This document shows positions 8,999-17,782 of a stretch of 64,000 bases of DNA, piece after piece. The position numbers were made by a program, and so were the translations under genes. The stretch spans positions 62,001 to 126,000 of the forward strand of contig NZ_AP024086.1 in NCBI RefSeq assembly GCF_019703855.1, given 5' to 3'. The notes beneath the pieces were generated by a model. The model worked only from the letters and a program-made list of their open reading frames with translations, had not been told where the DNA came from and made no database searches. This DNA comes from Desulfomarina profundi (GTDB lineage: Bacteria > Desulfobacterota > Desulfobulbia > Desulfobulbales > Desulfocapsaceae). How positions within the stretch are numbered: position 1 is the stretch's first letter; every line of letters starts with the position of its first letter.

Positions 8999-9220
8999 TT
9001 ACTGATTGAGGAAAAAGCTGTGGTATTCATCCTCTGTCAGGTACTTTCTGAGGAGTGCCATAAAGGTGTCAACATGGGTGTTGATTTCTTCACGGGACAG
9101 TCTGGATGCAAGAAGTTCAGCGAATTCAAGTTGACCGCTGAGTCGTAAAAACACAGCAAATGAGCTGCGGTCCAGCTCTTCTGATAGGCCGAAGCAGATT
9201 GAATCGGTGTCGGGTTTCAT
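8999..9220 (-). CDS. Small conserved-looking protein of unknown function
   Basis: A 73-residue acidic, probably all-helical protein (MKPDTDSICFGLSEELDRSS at its start, ending LTEDEYHSFFLNQ). I do not recognise a family. It has no signal peptide, membrane segment or cysteine pair. It fits tightly between yjbQ (22-base gap upstream) and ubiD (26 bases downstream) on the same strand, and its amino-acid composition is natural, so I take it as a real gene. Its ribosome-binding site is weak. Its position suggests co-transcription with ubiD, but no function can be inferred. Confidence 0.65.
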   Translation of the reverse strand: MKPDTDSICFGLSEELDRSSFAVFLRLSGQLEFAELLASRLSREEINTHVDTFMALLRKYLTEDEYHSFFLNQ

Positions 9221-9241
9221 AGGAATTATATGGTTTTTAAT

Positions 9242-9649
9242 TCAGTCTCGATCGGAAATGATTTTCCAGTGTATTTTTCGTGTTCTGGGGCCGTCAAATT
9301 CACAGAAAAAAATTTTTTGCCAGGTGCCGAGCTGGGGCCTGCCGTTCATGATATTGACAACCAGTGAATTACCCATGAGAGAGGCCATGATATGGGCAAC
9401 CGAGTTCCCTTCCAGATGACTGTAATCCAGTCCTGCAGGGACAATGTCCCGAAAACCTTTTATGATATCAGAACGCACAGCAGGATCTGCTCCCTCGTTT
9501 ATTGTGAGCCCTGCTGTTGTATGGGGATTGAAAAGATAACAGAGGCCTGAAGAAACTGAAGCATCGGTTATGATCTTTTCCACGGTAGAGGAAATATCTA
9601 CCAGTTTCATTATTTCCGGTGTGGAGAGGGTAAACGTTCCGTTCAGCAT
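9242..9649 (-). CDS. yjbQ: YjbQ family protein (UPF0047)
   Basis: YjbQ proteins are small trimeric proteins with weak thiamine-phosphate synthase activity in vitro; their true role is unsettled. The 135-residue product has both family signatures: HTTAGLTINEGADPAV in the first half and HLEGNSVAHIMASLMG in the second, with the histidines lining the presumed active site, and a closing GTWQKIFFCEFDGPR. An upstream methionine at 9700 is possible, but ATG 9649 has a strong AGGAG site six bases away and gives the usual family length. It heads the reverse-strand group with the small unknown gene, ubiD and rluB. Confidence 0.9.
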   Translation of the reverse strand: MLNGTFTLSTPEIMKLVDISSTVEKIITDASVSSGLCYLFNPHTTAGLTINEGADPAVRSDIIKGFRDIVPAGLDYSHLEGNSVAHIMASLMGNSLVVNIMNGRPQLGTWQKIFFCEFDGPRTRKIHWKIISDRD

Positions 9650-9790
9650 GATTTCTCCTGTGATATCTTCGGCATTCCTTGACATGGTGGGTATCAGCAA
9701 TACAATACCTGCAAGTTTTTAAATCATGAGGACAGGCAGTCGAAAATCTCATGATCAGTTTGATACTTATGTGTTCTTATGGCTACTTTT

Positions 9791-9850
9791 AAAATTGGTT
9801 TTTCGCCTGATCTTTGCGTCACAGGAAGATGAAAAATGCTCACATATGAC
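9791..9850 (+). repeat. Dispersed repeat, copy 1
   Basis: Sixty bases that match 47481-47540 at 52 of 60 positions, in the same orientation. The best conserved parts are TTTCGCC, TCACAGGAA and GATGAAAAATGCTCA-like sequence. Both copies are intergenic. It lies in the 500-base gap upstream of glgA, which otherwise contains only AT-rich sequence and a small ACCCC/GGGGT hairpin at about 9855. Confidence 0.75.
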
Positions 9851-9990
9851 TAACACCCCACAAGGGGGTATAAGTGCCATGGAAATAAACTTAACCATTT
9901 GATTTCAAAACACCTTCCCTTTTTTCTTGTTTTTTATGACAGGAATTCAGGAGTAAGGTACTAATATGTTGTGCATTTATTTTTCATGTT

Positions 9991-10032
9991 CCCTGGATCC
10001 GAACAAAAAAGTTTATTTCCCATCAGACACTA
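9991..10032 (+). repeat. Second dispersed repeat block upstream of glgA
   Basis: This segment contains CGAACAAAAAA and CAGACACTA in the same order and spacing as 48411-48450, with about three-quarters of positions matching. It lies about 140 bases after the repeat at 9791, and the same two blocks recur in the same order around the response regulator gene at 47693. Confidence 0.5.
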
Positions 10033-10155
10033 GGTAATCAGATTTTTAATTGAAGATCAATGCTTAAGTGAAAGACATTGATTTGAGGATATTGAAAAGG
10101 TACCATGAGTGGTGGATGACTTTTTTGATCAATGCGGGGAGGAATGAAATTTACA

Positions 10156-11760
10156 ATGGGAAACAACAGAAAACAGATAAAATATATCTGGATGGTCAGC
10201 AGGGAATATGGTGACCTGGCGGGTGCCGGCGGAGTGAAAGATGTAGTTTCCCAGCTGGCGGAAACTCTGGCCAGGTGGTCCGGGCGCTCCGTTCATGTTG
10301 TATTGCCCTGTTACGGGTTCATGGATTCCATTTTCCTTGGCTTTTCCCCTCTTATGGATCCTGAAGACCCTGAAAAGGTCCTGCAATGCGAAATTGATAT
10401 GGATCATCCGGATGAGAAGCGCAGGGAGAAGGTCAGGTATTTTTTCAGAAAAATAAACAGGGTTTCCCTGTACCTGGTAGATAGTGCCCGTTTTCGGGAA
10501 AAACGAGCGGTTTATACCTATACCGCGGAGGAGGAGCAGGCTGAACCATGGCAAAAAGAATCCATGGGGCATTATGATTATTTTGCCATGAATATCCTTC
10601 TGCAGAAAGCCACTATGGAACTTATGGTACTTCTGGATGCCCGGCCTGATGTTATTCATTGTCACGACGGTCATACTGCGGTACTGCCTGCCATGATACG
10701 TGAGCTACCCGGTTATCGAAGTTATTTTCGTTCAAGCGGTTGTCTTGTAACAATTCATAACGCCGGGCTCGGCTATCATCAGGAGGTGGCGGACTTGCCG
10801 TACGCCAGTTCAGTTACAGGTCTTGCCAGGGAAATAATAGATGATCACCTGCTGGACGGGAAATTTGATCCTTTTCTCGCAGCTGGGTCCTATGCATTGC
10901 TCAATACCGTCAGTGAAAACTATGCAAGAGAGTTGCAGGAAACAAAAAGCGATCGTCTTACCGGTTGGCTGGGCCACGCTCTTCTGGCCAGAAAGGTACA
11001 ACTTGAAGGAATTACAAATGGTATTGATCCGTCACTTTTCAATCCTGCAGATACGGGTGAGGGGGAAAATTTTTCCTTTGATCCCGGGAATACCGATGAT
11101 GATCTTCGCGGGAAAAAAGAGTGTAAGATTGCCTTCCTGAGAGACCTGCAGGACGGGAAGTGGCAGGAGAAACAGTACGGTACACTCGATGGTCACGGTG
11201 ATGGCCCGCTTTTCACCTTTATTGGCAGGCTGAGTGAACAGAAAGGTGTTGATCTCCTCCTGGAGGTTCTTCCTGTACTGTTTGAGAGGCGGGATAATGT
11301 TCAGATCATGTTTCTTGGCAGTGGTGATGCCGGTCTTGAGGACCAGTTAAAAAATTTTTCAAGTAATACGTTCTGGCAGAAGAGGATTTGTTTTATCCGG
11401 GGATACAGTCCTGATCTTGCCCGGCGGATCTATTGCGCCGGGGATTTTTTTGTGATTCCTTCAAGATTTGAGCCTTGTGGACTGACGGATTTTATTGCTC
11501 AGCTGTTTGGCAATGTTCCTGTTGTCCACTTGGTGGGTGGGCTTGTCAAAGTGAAGGATGGTTTGACAGGTATTGGATATGAGAAAGATTCTCCTGACGC
11601 TCTACTTGATGCTCTGGAAAGGGCCCTTGTACTCTATACGGATAAGGAGAATCTTCGTCTGATGCAGTTACAGAGTGTACGGGAAATTGAAAAAAAATAT
11701 ACCTGGTCCCGGGTGATGAAGAGATATGTTGCATTATATGAGCGGGCAGGACTGATATAA
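10156..11760 (+). CDS. glgA: Glycogen/starch synthase, divergent (GT5-like)
   Basis: A two-domain GT-B glycosyltransferase of about 534 residues that should extend alpha-1,4-glucan from ADP- or UDP-glucose. The N-terminal half has YIWMVSREYGDLAGAGGVKDV and HCHDGHTA; the C-terminal half has FIGRLSEQKGVDLL and PSRFEPCGLTDF. Two details differ from classical GlgA: the nucleotide-sugar lysine motif KTGGL is AGAGGVKD, and the usual RxTGGLADT is LVGGLVKVKDG. Start choice is uncertain: ATG 10132 and 10144 lie around a GGGGAGGA site, which would better serve ATG 10156 thirteen bases on, and the family N-terminus fits that. The gap gene follows by 59 bases. Confidence 0.88.
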   Translation: MGNNRKQIKYIWMVSREYGDLAGAGGVKDVVSQLAETLARWSGRSVHVVLPCYGFMDSIFLGFSPLMDPEDPEKVLQCEIDMDHPDEKRREKVRYFFRKINRVSLYLVDSARFREKRAVYTYTAEEEQAEPWQKESMGHYDYFAMNILLQKATMELMVLLDARPDVIHCHDGHTAVLPAMIRELPGYRSYFRSSGCLVTIHNAGLGYHQEVADLPYASSVTGLAREIIDDHLLDGKFDPFLAAGSYALLNTVSENYARELQETKSDRLTGWLGHALLARKVQLEGITNGIDPSLFNPADTGEGENFSFDPGNTDDDLRGKKECKIAFLRDLQDGKWQEKQYGTLDGHGDGPLFTFIGRLSEQKGVDLLLEVLPVLFERRDNVQIMFLGSGDAGLEDQLKNFSSNTFWQKRICFIRGYSPDLARRIYCAGDFFVIPSRFEPCGLTDFIAQLFGNVPVVHLVGGLVKVKDGLTGIGYEKDSPDALLDALERALVLYTDKENLRLMQLQSVREIEKKYTWSRVMKRYVALYERAGLI

Positions 11761-11819
11761 CTTTCAATTTCTGGACAGAAACCAGGAAAAAAACGAGAAA
11801 AAAGACAGGGAGAACAGAT

Positions 11820-12824
11820 ATGACGGTTAAGATTGGAATTAATGGTTTTGGACGAATCGGCAGAAATATATTTAGAGCAATCGATAAAGATCCTGTTTTT
11901 TCGGAAATTGAGGTGGTGGCCATCAATGATCTTACAGATAACAGAACCCTGGCCCATCTCCTCAAATATGATTCGGTTATGGGGGTTTATGGCAGAGATG
12001 TAGAGGGAACAGAGGAGGGAATCATTGTTGACGGTCGTGAAATTGCGGTATCCAGCCATCGAAATCCGGCCGATATTCCATGGGGAGAACTTGGTGTGGA
12101 ATATGTGGCAGAGTGTACCGGAATTTTTCGGGACGGGGAGTCAGCCCAGGCACATATTGATGCGGGAGCAGTAAAAGTTATTATTTCGGCACCAGCCAAG
12201 GGAAATGTCAAGACCTTTGTCATGGGCGTTAATGAGGATGAGTACGACGGTGCAATACACCATGTTGTGTCCAACGCTTCATGTACAACGAATTGTCTGG
12301 CACCGTTTGCAAAGGTGATCCTGGATAAATTTGGAATTAAGAGGGGGTTGATGACAACGGTCCATGCCTACACCGGCGATCAGCGTCTTCTCGATTATCC
12401 CCATTCTGATCCCCGGCGTGCCAGGGCGGCAGCCATGTCCATGATTCCGACCAAAACAGGTGCGGCAGCGGCAGTTTCCCTTGTTATTCCGGAGCTCAAA
12501 GGGAAATTTGACGGTTTGGCAGTTCGGGTGCCGACCCCCACCGTATCCCTTGTCGATGCAGTGATGGAAGTGGAACGGGAGACAACCGTGGATGAGGTGA
12601 ATCAGGCTCTCAAGGAAAGTGCCGACAGGTATCTTGGCTATACCGAGCTTCCCCTGGTTTCCATTGATTTCCAGGGTAACGGGCATTCATCCATAATAGA
12701 CGCACAATCAACCAAGGTTATCGGTAGCACGGTGAAGGTTATGAGTTGGTATGACAATGAATGGGGCTACTCCAACAGGATGCTCGATCTGATTCTGCAT
12801 ATGGATAAAAACAAGGTTCTGTAA
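11820..12824 (+). CDS. gap: Type I glyceraldehyde-3-phosphate dehydrogenase
   Basis: The central glycolytic/gluconeogenic enzyme interconverting glyceraldehyde-3-phosphate and 1,3-bisphosphoglycerate with NAD. The 334-residue protein has the Rossmann start KIGINGFGRIGRN, the NAD-selecting NDL in AINDLTD, the catalytic cysteine at about residue 155 in SNASCTTNCLAP, and the histidine in the TTVHAYTGDQ segment. WYDNEWGYSNRM near the C-terminus is also typical. AGGGAG lies upstream of ATG 11820. It lies 59 bases after glgA and 18 bases before the large PPDK-like gene, so the three probably form one central-carbon transcription unit. Confidence 0.97.
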   Translation: MTVKIGINGFGRIGRNIFRAIDKDPVFSEIEVVAINDLTDNRTLAHLLKYDSVMGVYGRDVEGTEEGIIVDGREIAVSSHRNPADIPWGELGVEYVAECTGIFRDGESAQAHIDAGAVKVIISAPAKGNVKTFVMGVNEDEYDGAIHHVVSNASCTTNCLAPFAKVILDKFGIKRGLMTTVHAYTGDQRLLDYPHSDPRRARAAAMSMIPTKTGAAAAVSLVIPELKGKFDGLAVRVPTPTVSLVDAVMEVERETTVDEVNQALKESADRYLGYTELPLVSIDFQGNGHSSIIDAQSTKVIGSTVKVMSWYDNEWGYSNRMLDLILHMDKNKVL

Positions 12825-12842
12825 ACTTATCCCGGGAGCATA

Positions 12843-15800
12843 ATGGCTGCGGAAACAAGCATAAGCTTAAAAAATACGGATGGTGTCATAGAATCGGATG
12901 CACTCAAAGCCAATCTGCTTGAAACGGCGGGGCGGGTGGAGATTGATTCCGAACTCCTTGTCCTGCTGGAGGTTGTTGAGGATTTCAAGGGGCTTCATTC
13001 CACCCTGGAAAAACTGCTTTATGAAATATGTCACCCTTTTCGTAACTGGAGAATTATCCTGCCCCAGTTACGCAGTTTTGTCCTGAAAAATTTCAAGCAT
13101 TATGTTTCCCATGCAAAAGGGCAGGATTGTCTGAATCTCTTTGCGGATCTGTTTTTTGATGCGATTTTGGATACCCGTCGCGATTCTGTTCTGTTGACCC
13201 AGGCCATTGGTGGTCTGCTTGTCTGGGTCGACAAGATGATTGAGGCTACGGACATCGCAGGCCTTGAGGCTCTGGGGCCTGTCATTAACAGGATATTTCG
13301 TCGATTGGCAGCTTATGATACGGAAGACGGGCCTGTAATGATGCATATTGTTCATGGACAGTACCCGGTGGCCAGAATCGCAAAACGATTGTTGCAGATG
13401 GTGGAAATCCGTCATGACAGTTATGATTTCCTGCCGCTGGTGGAGCTGATCCGCCGGGTCTTCCGTCGCTGTTACACGTATTGGCTTCAGGAGGATGATC
13501 CTCTGGACTGGTTTCTGACCCGTTGTGCCATTGCAGAAAAAGATTCACGTCTCACCCGCCTTTTTATTCCCATCTCCCATGAAACCATGAAGGAACATCT
13601 GGCGATCCTTGAATTTTTAGAGGTGGAAGGAGATGGGCTGGCGGAATTGAAACTGCTCCTGGAGTTGCCTGCCCATGTGGATATTGTGAAATACTACAGA
13701 TCAATGCCGGGAAAACTTGCAGCGGCTGAAGATGAACTGCGGCGCCTTGACGGGTTGGGTGAGAATCACATGCCGTTTTTTAATGAGAACAGAAAGCTGC
13801 TTTTTCTCTTCAAAATTATGGATACCCGGGGACTTTACCTGATCCATGAAGAGACGCTTCGGGAGATCAACCGCAGCCTGGTTCAGCTCATCAGACAACA
13901 GAGTTTTGAGGAAATTGAGGAGTTTCTCCTCACAACATTCAAGCTCCTCAAGGCCAATGTCAAAAAATATCCCCATACCTCCCTGCAGTGTATTCAGGTA
14001 CTGGGCGGAGAGGTTTTCGATCGGGGAAACAGCCGTATGGTGGAAGCCTTTCTCTGGGGAGTTGTGCGCTTTGGTTTTCAACATGCCAATGTGGTTGGTG
14101 TCGATGAAAACTGGCAGCCCCTGTCAAATCCTGCCCATCTTGCCAATATACGGGTCTGGCTCCATCTGATCATGCGGGAACCGAAATGGTGTTCCACCCT
14201 GTTTTCCGCCCTGATCATGCACCTGAAACTGACTGGAACCTGTATCAAGGATACTGATCTTTTTCAGCGGGACATAACGGAACTGCTCAATCACCCCATT
14301 GAACCGATATATAATCTTGCCAAGCAGTTCACCAAGCTGATGCCGGTGTTTTTCAACGAGATAGGTTCGGAGGGTGAACTGCGTGATGTTTCCACTGAGC
14401 TTGATGAACTGCACAAGCGCAAGGATATTCTCATTCATTTCCTGCGGAAGCAGGGGCATGTGGAGAGTTCAAACCTGATCGTCGATTTCATTCAGGCAAT
14501 TTTTCTGTTCTGGAAAACAAAGAATAAGGTTGTCCTGTCACCCTACCTGCCGGAGGAGGTTTATTCCCAGGTAAAGACTTCCGGTCGATTTATTGATAAC
14601 CAGCATATCCTCAGTGAGCGGTTCTGGCGTGAAAAGAAAATCAGAGAGGTTGAAGATATCCTGCTGGAGGATGAGACGGCCATAGATGAATTTCTTGCCT
14701 GCCAGGAGGATTTGGATAAAAAAGAGGTTCGCAGGTTTGCTCTTCTTGTGCGGATGTATAAGCTGCTGCACAGGAAATATAATCTTGGCTTTCAACAACT
14801 TCGAACTGAACTGAACCGGGCTGCCAATGAGGGATTTCCCGAGATAGAACAACTCCTCGATGAGCTTGAGCATGCCGATACTGAACAGTGTCTTGAAGCA
14901 CTTCTTTCCACCCTGGAGGGATTAAAGAAGATTATCCTGTCTGAGGAAAAATTTGAGGCCAGGGAAGATATCTACTACAAAAGGCATATTGCCGTGGATA
15001 TTCCTTCTGTTTACGGGCGGTACAGGGAAAAGAAATTTGACGCGCTAAGTCTTACCTTCCGCCTGGAGAACCTTGCTAATCTTTACCTGGAAAAATTGCC
15101 GGAAACCGTGAATCTATCGATTATTACCCAGGCAACTTTCTATAATATCGTTCGCTGTATCAAGCTGTACCTGCAGGCTCTGGAAATTGACGGTATCACC
15201 TCCCGCCGTCTTTCCACATCCCTTGCATTGCTGAAAAATTCCTTGAAGGTTCCGCGCTTTTCCTATACCCAGTATCTTGATATTTTCCGGGGCATGTCGG
15301 AGGGTGTAAAAGATATCATGTATGCCTTTTATACCAATATCCATCAGAATAATCTGTCAATTATCATTCCCCAAATTGATCCTGAAAATTTGCTGAACAA
15401 GTATCGGAATCTCTATGATGAAGAGGATATGACCGGTACGGTGCAGCGAGTGTCCGAGCTCTTTTTTCGGGAGTTGATTTCCTCCACCTTTGGTCTGCAG
15501 CACCTTGATAATTTTATTCTCCGTATTTTGCAGACCCTTGAAAGTCAGAAAGATCTGCTGGACGAAAAAAAGCTCGATCTGCTGATGACCTATAACCCGG
15601 ACAGGGGATTGTCGCCACTCCATGATCTCAATCCGTTTACCAATAACCTGATTCACCTGGGAAACAAGGGATTTAACCTGGCAACTCTGACCGTGGAGAA
15701 GAAGCCGGTTCCTCCCGCCTTTGTCATTACAACTGAAATTTTCAGGTGCCGGGAAATTGTCTTTGGGTATTCCCGGACCCGTGGTGAATTTATGAAACGT

Positions 15801-17138
15801 ATTCGTAATTCACTTAATGAAATTGAAGAGCGGGCAGGTAAAATTTTTGGTTCACCGGAGGCACCATTGCTTCTTTCCGTTCGTTCCGGCGGTGCGATTT
15901 CCATGCCCGGGATGATGGCTACGGTGCATAATATTGGCTATAACGAGGAACTTATTGAGGAGTGTATTGCCCAGAATGGTAATGCCTACCTGGCCTGGGA
16001 TAATTACAGGCGCTTTCTCCAGTCCTGGGCCATGATTTCCGGAATGAAAAGAGAGGATTTTCAGGTCCTGATGGATGAGGCCAAGGCCCGGCATAATGTC
16101 ACCCTGAAACGTCATTTCTCAAAGGAACAAATGAAGGAACTGGCACTTTCCTATCAGAAACTGATCCGCCAGCGTGGTATCGGGATCCCCGATGATCCCT
16201 GGCTGCAGCTTGTGAACGCTATTGAACTGGTACTTGATTCCTGGGAAACCCATAAGGCTATGGAATACCGGAGAATTATGGATGTTTCTGATTCATGGGG
16301 AACGGCGGTGATTGTTCAGGCCATGGTTTTTGGCAACAAGAGTGAAAATGCCGGATCCGGAGTAGTTTTTACAGCTCATCCCTATCGCAAAGTGCAGCGG
16401 GTCGCCCTCTGGGGAGATTATGCCTATGGTGACCAGGGGGAGGATATTGTTTCCGGCCTGGTGACAAGCTGTGCTATTTCCATTGAACAGGCCGAGCTTG
16501 ACGGGCGTTCGGTTGAGGAAACCCTGGAGAGGCGTTTTCCTGAAATTTATAAGGAGCTTCTCGAAATATCCAGGGATCTTGTTTACAACAAGAGATGGAA
16601 TCCCCAGGAAATTGAATTTACCTTCGAAGGACCGGAACCCGAAAACCTGTATCTTCTTCAGACCAGGGATATGATCACAATCAAGAAAAAGGAACATCTC
16701 AATGTCTTTGTGGAAACTCCTGAACTGAAGAAGGCACACCTTGGGCAGGGTGTTGGAGTTTCAGGATCAGCGCTTTCCGGCCTGGCTGTCTTTACGGAGG
16801 AAAATATCAGGGAACTGCGTGAGAATAATCCCGAGGTACCACTTATTCTTATCAGGCAGGATACTGTACCGGAAGATATAAAGGTTGTCAGTCTGGCGGA
16901 TGGTCTGCTGACTTCCAGGGGTGGGCAGACTTCCCATGCGTCTGTAGTGGCAGTACGCCTGGGAAAAACGTGTGTAGTTGGTTGTCGCAGTCTGCAGGTA
17001 TATGAAGTTGAGCAGTACTGTGAGATTGCCGGCCTGAAGATCAGGTTCGGAGATCCGATATCAATCGATGGCAGAACCGGACAGGTCCTTGAAGGCATGC
17101 ACCGCGCTGTTGAGGAATATCATATTCTTCCAATTTAA
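12843..17138 (+). CDS. Large PPDK-like phosphotransferase, acceptor unknown
   Basis: A 1431-residue protein. From about residue 930 it resembles the ATP-grasp domain of pyruvate phosphate dikinase and PEP synthase (GNKGFNLATL, then LLSVRSGGAISMPGMM and GSGVVFTAHP). A mobile phosphohistidine domain follows, with the catalytic histidine at residue 1365 in SRGGQTSHASVVAVRLGK. The chain ends about 65 residues later, so the PEP/pyruvate-binding TIM barrel is missing. The first 900 or so residues are helical, rich in leucine and charged residues, and not recognised. It therefore should make a phosphohistidine from ATP, but the acceptor is unknown. Rifampicin phosphotransferase and glucan dikinases show that such modules can use non-pyruvate acceptors. 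GGGAG precedes ATG 12843, close behind gap. Confidence 0.85.
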   Translation: MAAETSISLKNTDGVIESDALKANLLETAGRVEIDSELLVLLEVVEDFKGLHSTLEKLLYEICHPFRNWRIILPQLRSFVLKNFKHYVSHAKGQDCLNLFADLFFDAILDTRRDSVLLTQAIGGLLVWVDKMIEATDIAGLEALGPVINRIFRRLAAYDTEDGPVMMHIVHGQYPVARIAKRLLQMVEIRHDSYDFLPLVELIRRVFRRCYTYWLQEDDPLDWFLTRCAIAEKDSRLTRLFIPISHETMKEHLAILEFLEVEGDGLAELKLLLELPAHVDIVKYYRSMPGKLAAAEDELRRLDGLGENHMPFFNENRKLLFLFKIMDTRGLYLIHEETLREINRSLVQLIRQQSFEEIEEFLLTTFKLLKANVKKYPHTSLQCIQVLGGEVFDRGNSRMVEAFLWGVVRFGFQHANVVGVDENWQPLSNPAHLANIRVWLHLIMREPKWCSTLFSALIMHLKLTGTCIKDTDLFQRDITELLNHPIEPIYNLAKQFTKLMPVFFNEIGSEGELRDVSTELDELHKRKDILIHFLRKQGHVESSNLIVDFIQAIFLFWKTKNKVVLSPYLPEEVYSQVKTSGRFIDNQHILSERFWREKKIREVEDILLEDETAIDEFLACQEDLDKKEVRRFALLVRMYKLLHRKYNLGFQQLRTELNRAANEGFPEIEQLLDELEHADTEQCLEALLSTLEGLKKIILSEEKFEAREDIYYKRHIAVDIPSVYGRYREKKFDALSLTFRLENLANLYLEKLPETVNLSIITQATFYNIVRCIKLYLQALEIDGITSRRLSTSLALLKNSLKVPRFSYTQYLDIFRGMSEGVKDIMYAFYTNIHQNNLSIIIPQIDPENLLNKYRNLYDEEDMTGTVQRVSELFFRELISSTFGLQHLDNFILRILQTLESQKDLLDEKKLDLLMTYNPDRGLSPLHDLNPFTNNLIHLGNKGFNLATLTVEKKPVPPAFVITTEIFRCREIVFGYSRTRGEFMKRIRNSLNEIEERAGKIFGSPEAPLLLSVRSGGAISMPGMMATVHNIGYNEELIEECIAQNGNAYLAWDNYRRFLQSWAMISGMKREDFQVLMDEAKARHNVTLKRHFSKEQMKELALSYQKLIRQRGIGIPDDPWLQLVNAIELVLDSWETHKAMEYRRIMDVSDSWGTAVIVQAMVFGNKSENAGSGVVFTAHPYRKVQRVALWGDYAYGDQGEDIVSGLVTSCAISIEQAELDGRSVEETLERRFPEIYKELLEISRDLVYNKRWNPQEIEFTFEGPEPENLYLLQTRDMITIKKKEHLNVFVETPELKKAHLGQGVGVSGSALSGLAVFTEENIRELRENNPEVPLILIRQDTVPEDIKVVSLADGLLTSRGGQTSHASVVAVRLGKTCVVGCRSLQVYEVEQYCEIAGLKIRFGDPISIDGRTGQVLEGMHRAVEEYHILPI

Positions 17139-17142
17139 AAAT

Positions 17143-17189
17143 CCGGCAAAACAGAGATACCTGCTGGAAAAACTGCCCTGTTTTGCCGG
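17143..17189. terminator. Long-loop inverted repeat between converging genes
   Basis: CCGGCAAAACAG (17143-17154) and CTGTTTTGCCGG (17178-17189) are a perfect 12-bp inverted repeat with a 23-base loop, five bases after the stop of the PPDK-like gene. There is no T tract, so it may be a Rho-assisted terminator or mRNA-stabilising stem rather than a classical terminator. Confidence 0.5.
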
Positions 17190-17212
17190 CGATCTGCAAC
17201 CGTCGATAACTA

Positions 17213-17425
17213 TTATGATCTGTTCTCAGGTACGCCAAGAGCCTTTAAGATTAAAGCCAGCGGGCAAAATTTTGTAAAGCCGAACTGGAAAAGATTCAGC
17301 CCTACAAACGCTGTGAAAAACAGCCAGTATTTGCTCATGAAAATCGGGCTGGCATCAACTCCAAGGGAGAGGCTGAGAAGAATAAAAAAACCTGCAATGG
17401 TGTGAACCCAATCCGTAATAATCAT
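17213..17425 (-). CDS. DUF2892-like small membrane protein
   Basis: A 70-residue protein with two transmembrane helices and the family-like pattern [17 protein letters not shown] then [22 protein letters not shown], ending in a short polar tail. It resembles the membrane domain found alone or fused to rhodanese in YgaP. Such proteins are often linked to sulfur compounds, but no enzymatic motif is present here. The start at 17425 has GAGGTAAGAA before it. It lies 69 bases downstream of an ArsR regulator on the same strand, an arrangement also known for ygaV-ygaP. Function beyond membrane location is not inferred. Confidence 0.78.
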   Translation of the reverse strand: MIITDWVHTIAGFFILLSLSLGVDASPIFMSKYWLFFTAFVGLNLFQFGFTKFCPLALILKALGVPENRS

Positions 17426-17494
17426 TTCTTACCTCATTAGCATAATATATCGGCATGCTTTCCCGCGCAGAGTTCTATTTTCACGGGCCATGCA

Positions 17495-17782
17495 TTAAAA
17501 ATTGGGACAGAAGAGTGTTCTCATTTTCTGGATAAGCTCCAGAATTCTTTTGTCCGTAATCTTGTTGTAAATGAAATTCGCGTCTTTACGAAAATCGATA
17601 ATGCCCTGGCTTCGAAGTATGTTTAAATGCTGCGAAACATTGGCGTTTGTGGTTTTCACCTGATCCCTGATTTCCCCCACCGACAGCTCCCTGTCCTGGA
17701 GCAGGCAGAGAATTTTCAACCGAATAGGGTGCGACATGGACTTGAGGAGTTTAGACATTGCATCAATTTGTTCGTCTTGCAT
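17495..17782 (-). CDS. ArsR family transcriptional regulator
   Basis: A 95-residue winged-helix regulator. The first helix contains LLKSMSHPIRLKILCLLQ and the recognition region reads TTNANVSQHLNILRSQGII, followed by a wing ending in YNKI. Only one cysteine lies early (LCLL) and one at the end (FCPNF), so the metal-binding CxC of arsenic sensors is absent. This is closer to redox or sulfide-sensing members such as YgaV/BigR, but that is inference. A strong AGGGAGG precedes ATG 17782. It probably controls itself and the DUF2892-like gene downstream. An AT-rich stretch at 17798-17840 could hold its operator, but I see no clean palindrome. Confidence 0.85.
   Translation of the reverse strand: MQDEQIDAMSKLLKSMSHPIRLKILCLLQDRELSVGEIRDQVKTTNANVSQHLNILRSQGIIDFRKDANFIYNKITDKRILELIQKMRTLFCPNF

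Noticed and set aside
10129-10674. 181-codon reverse frame opposite glgA
   Set aside because: Shadow of the well-supported glgA reading frame.
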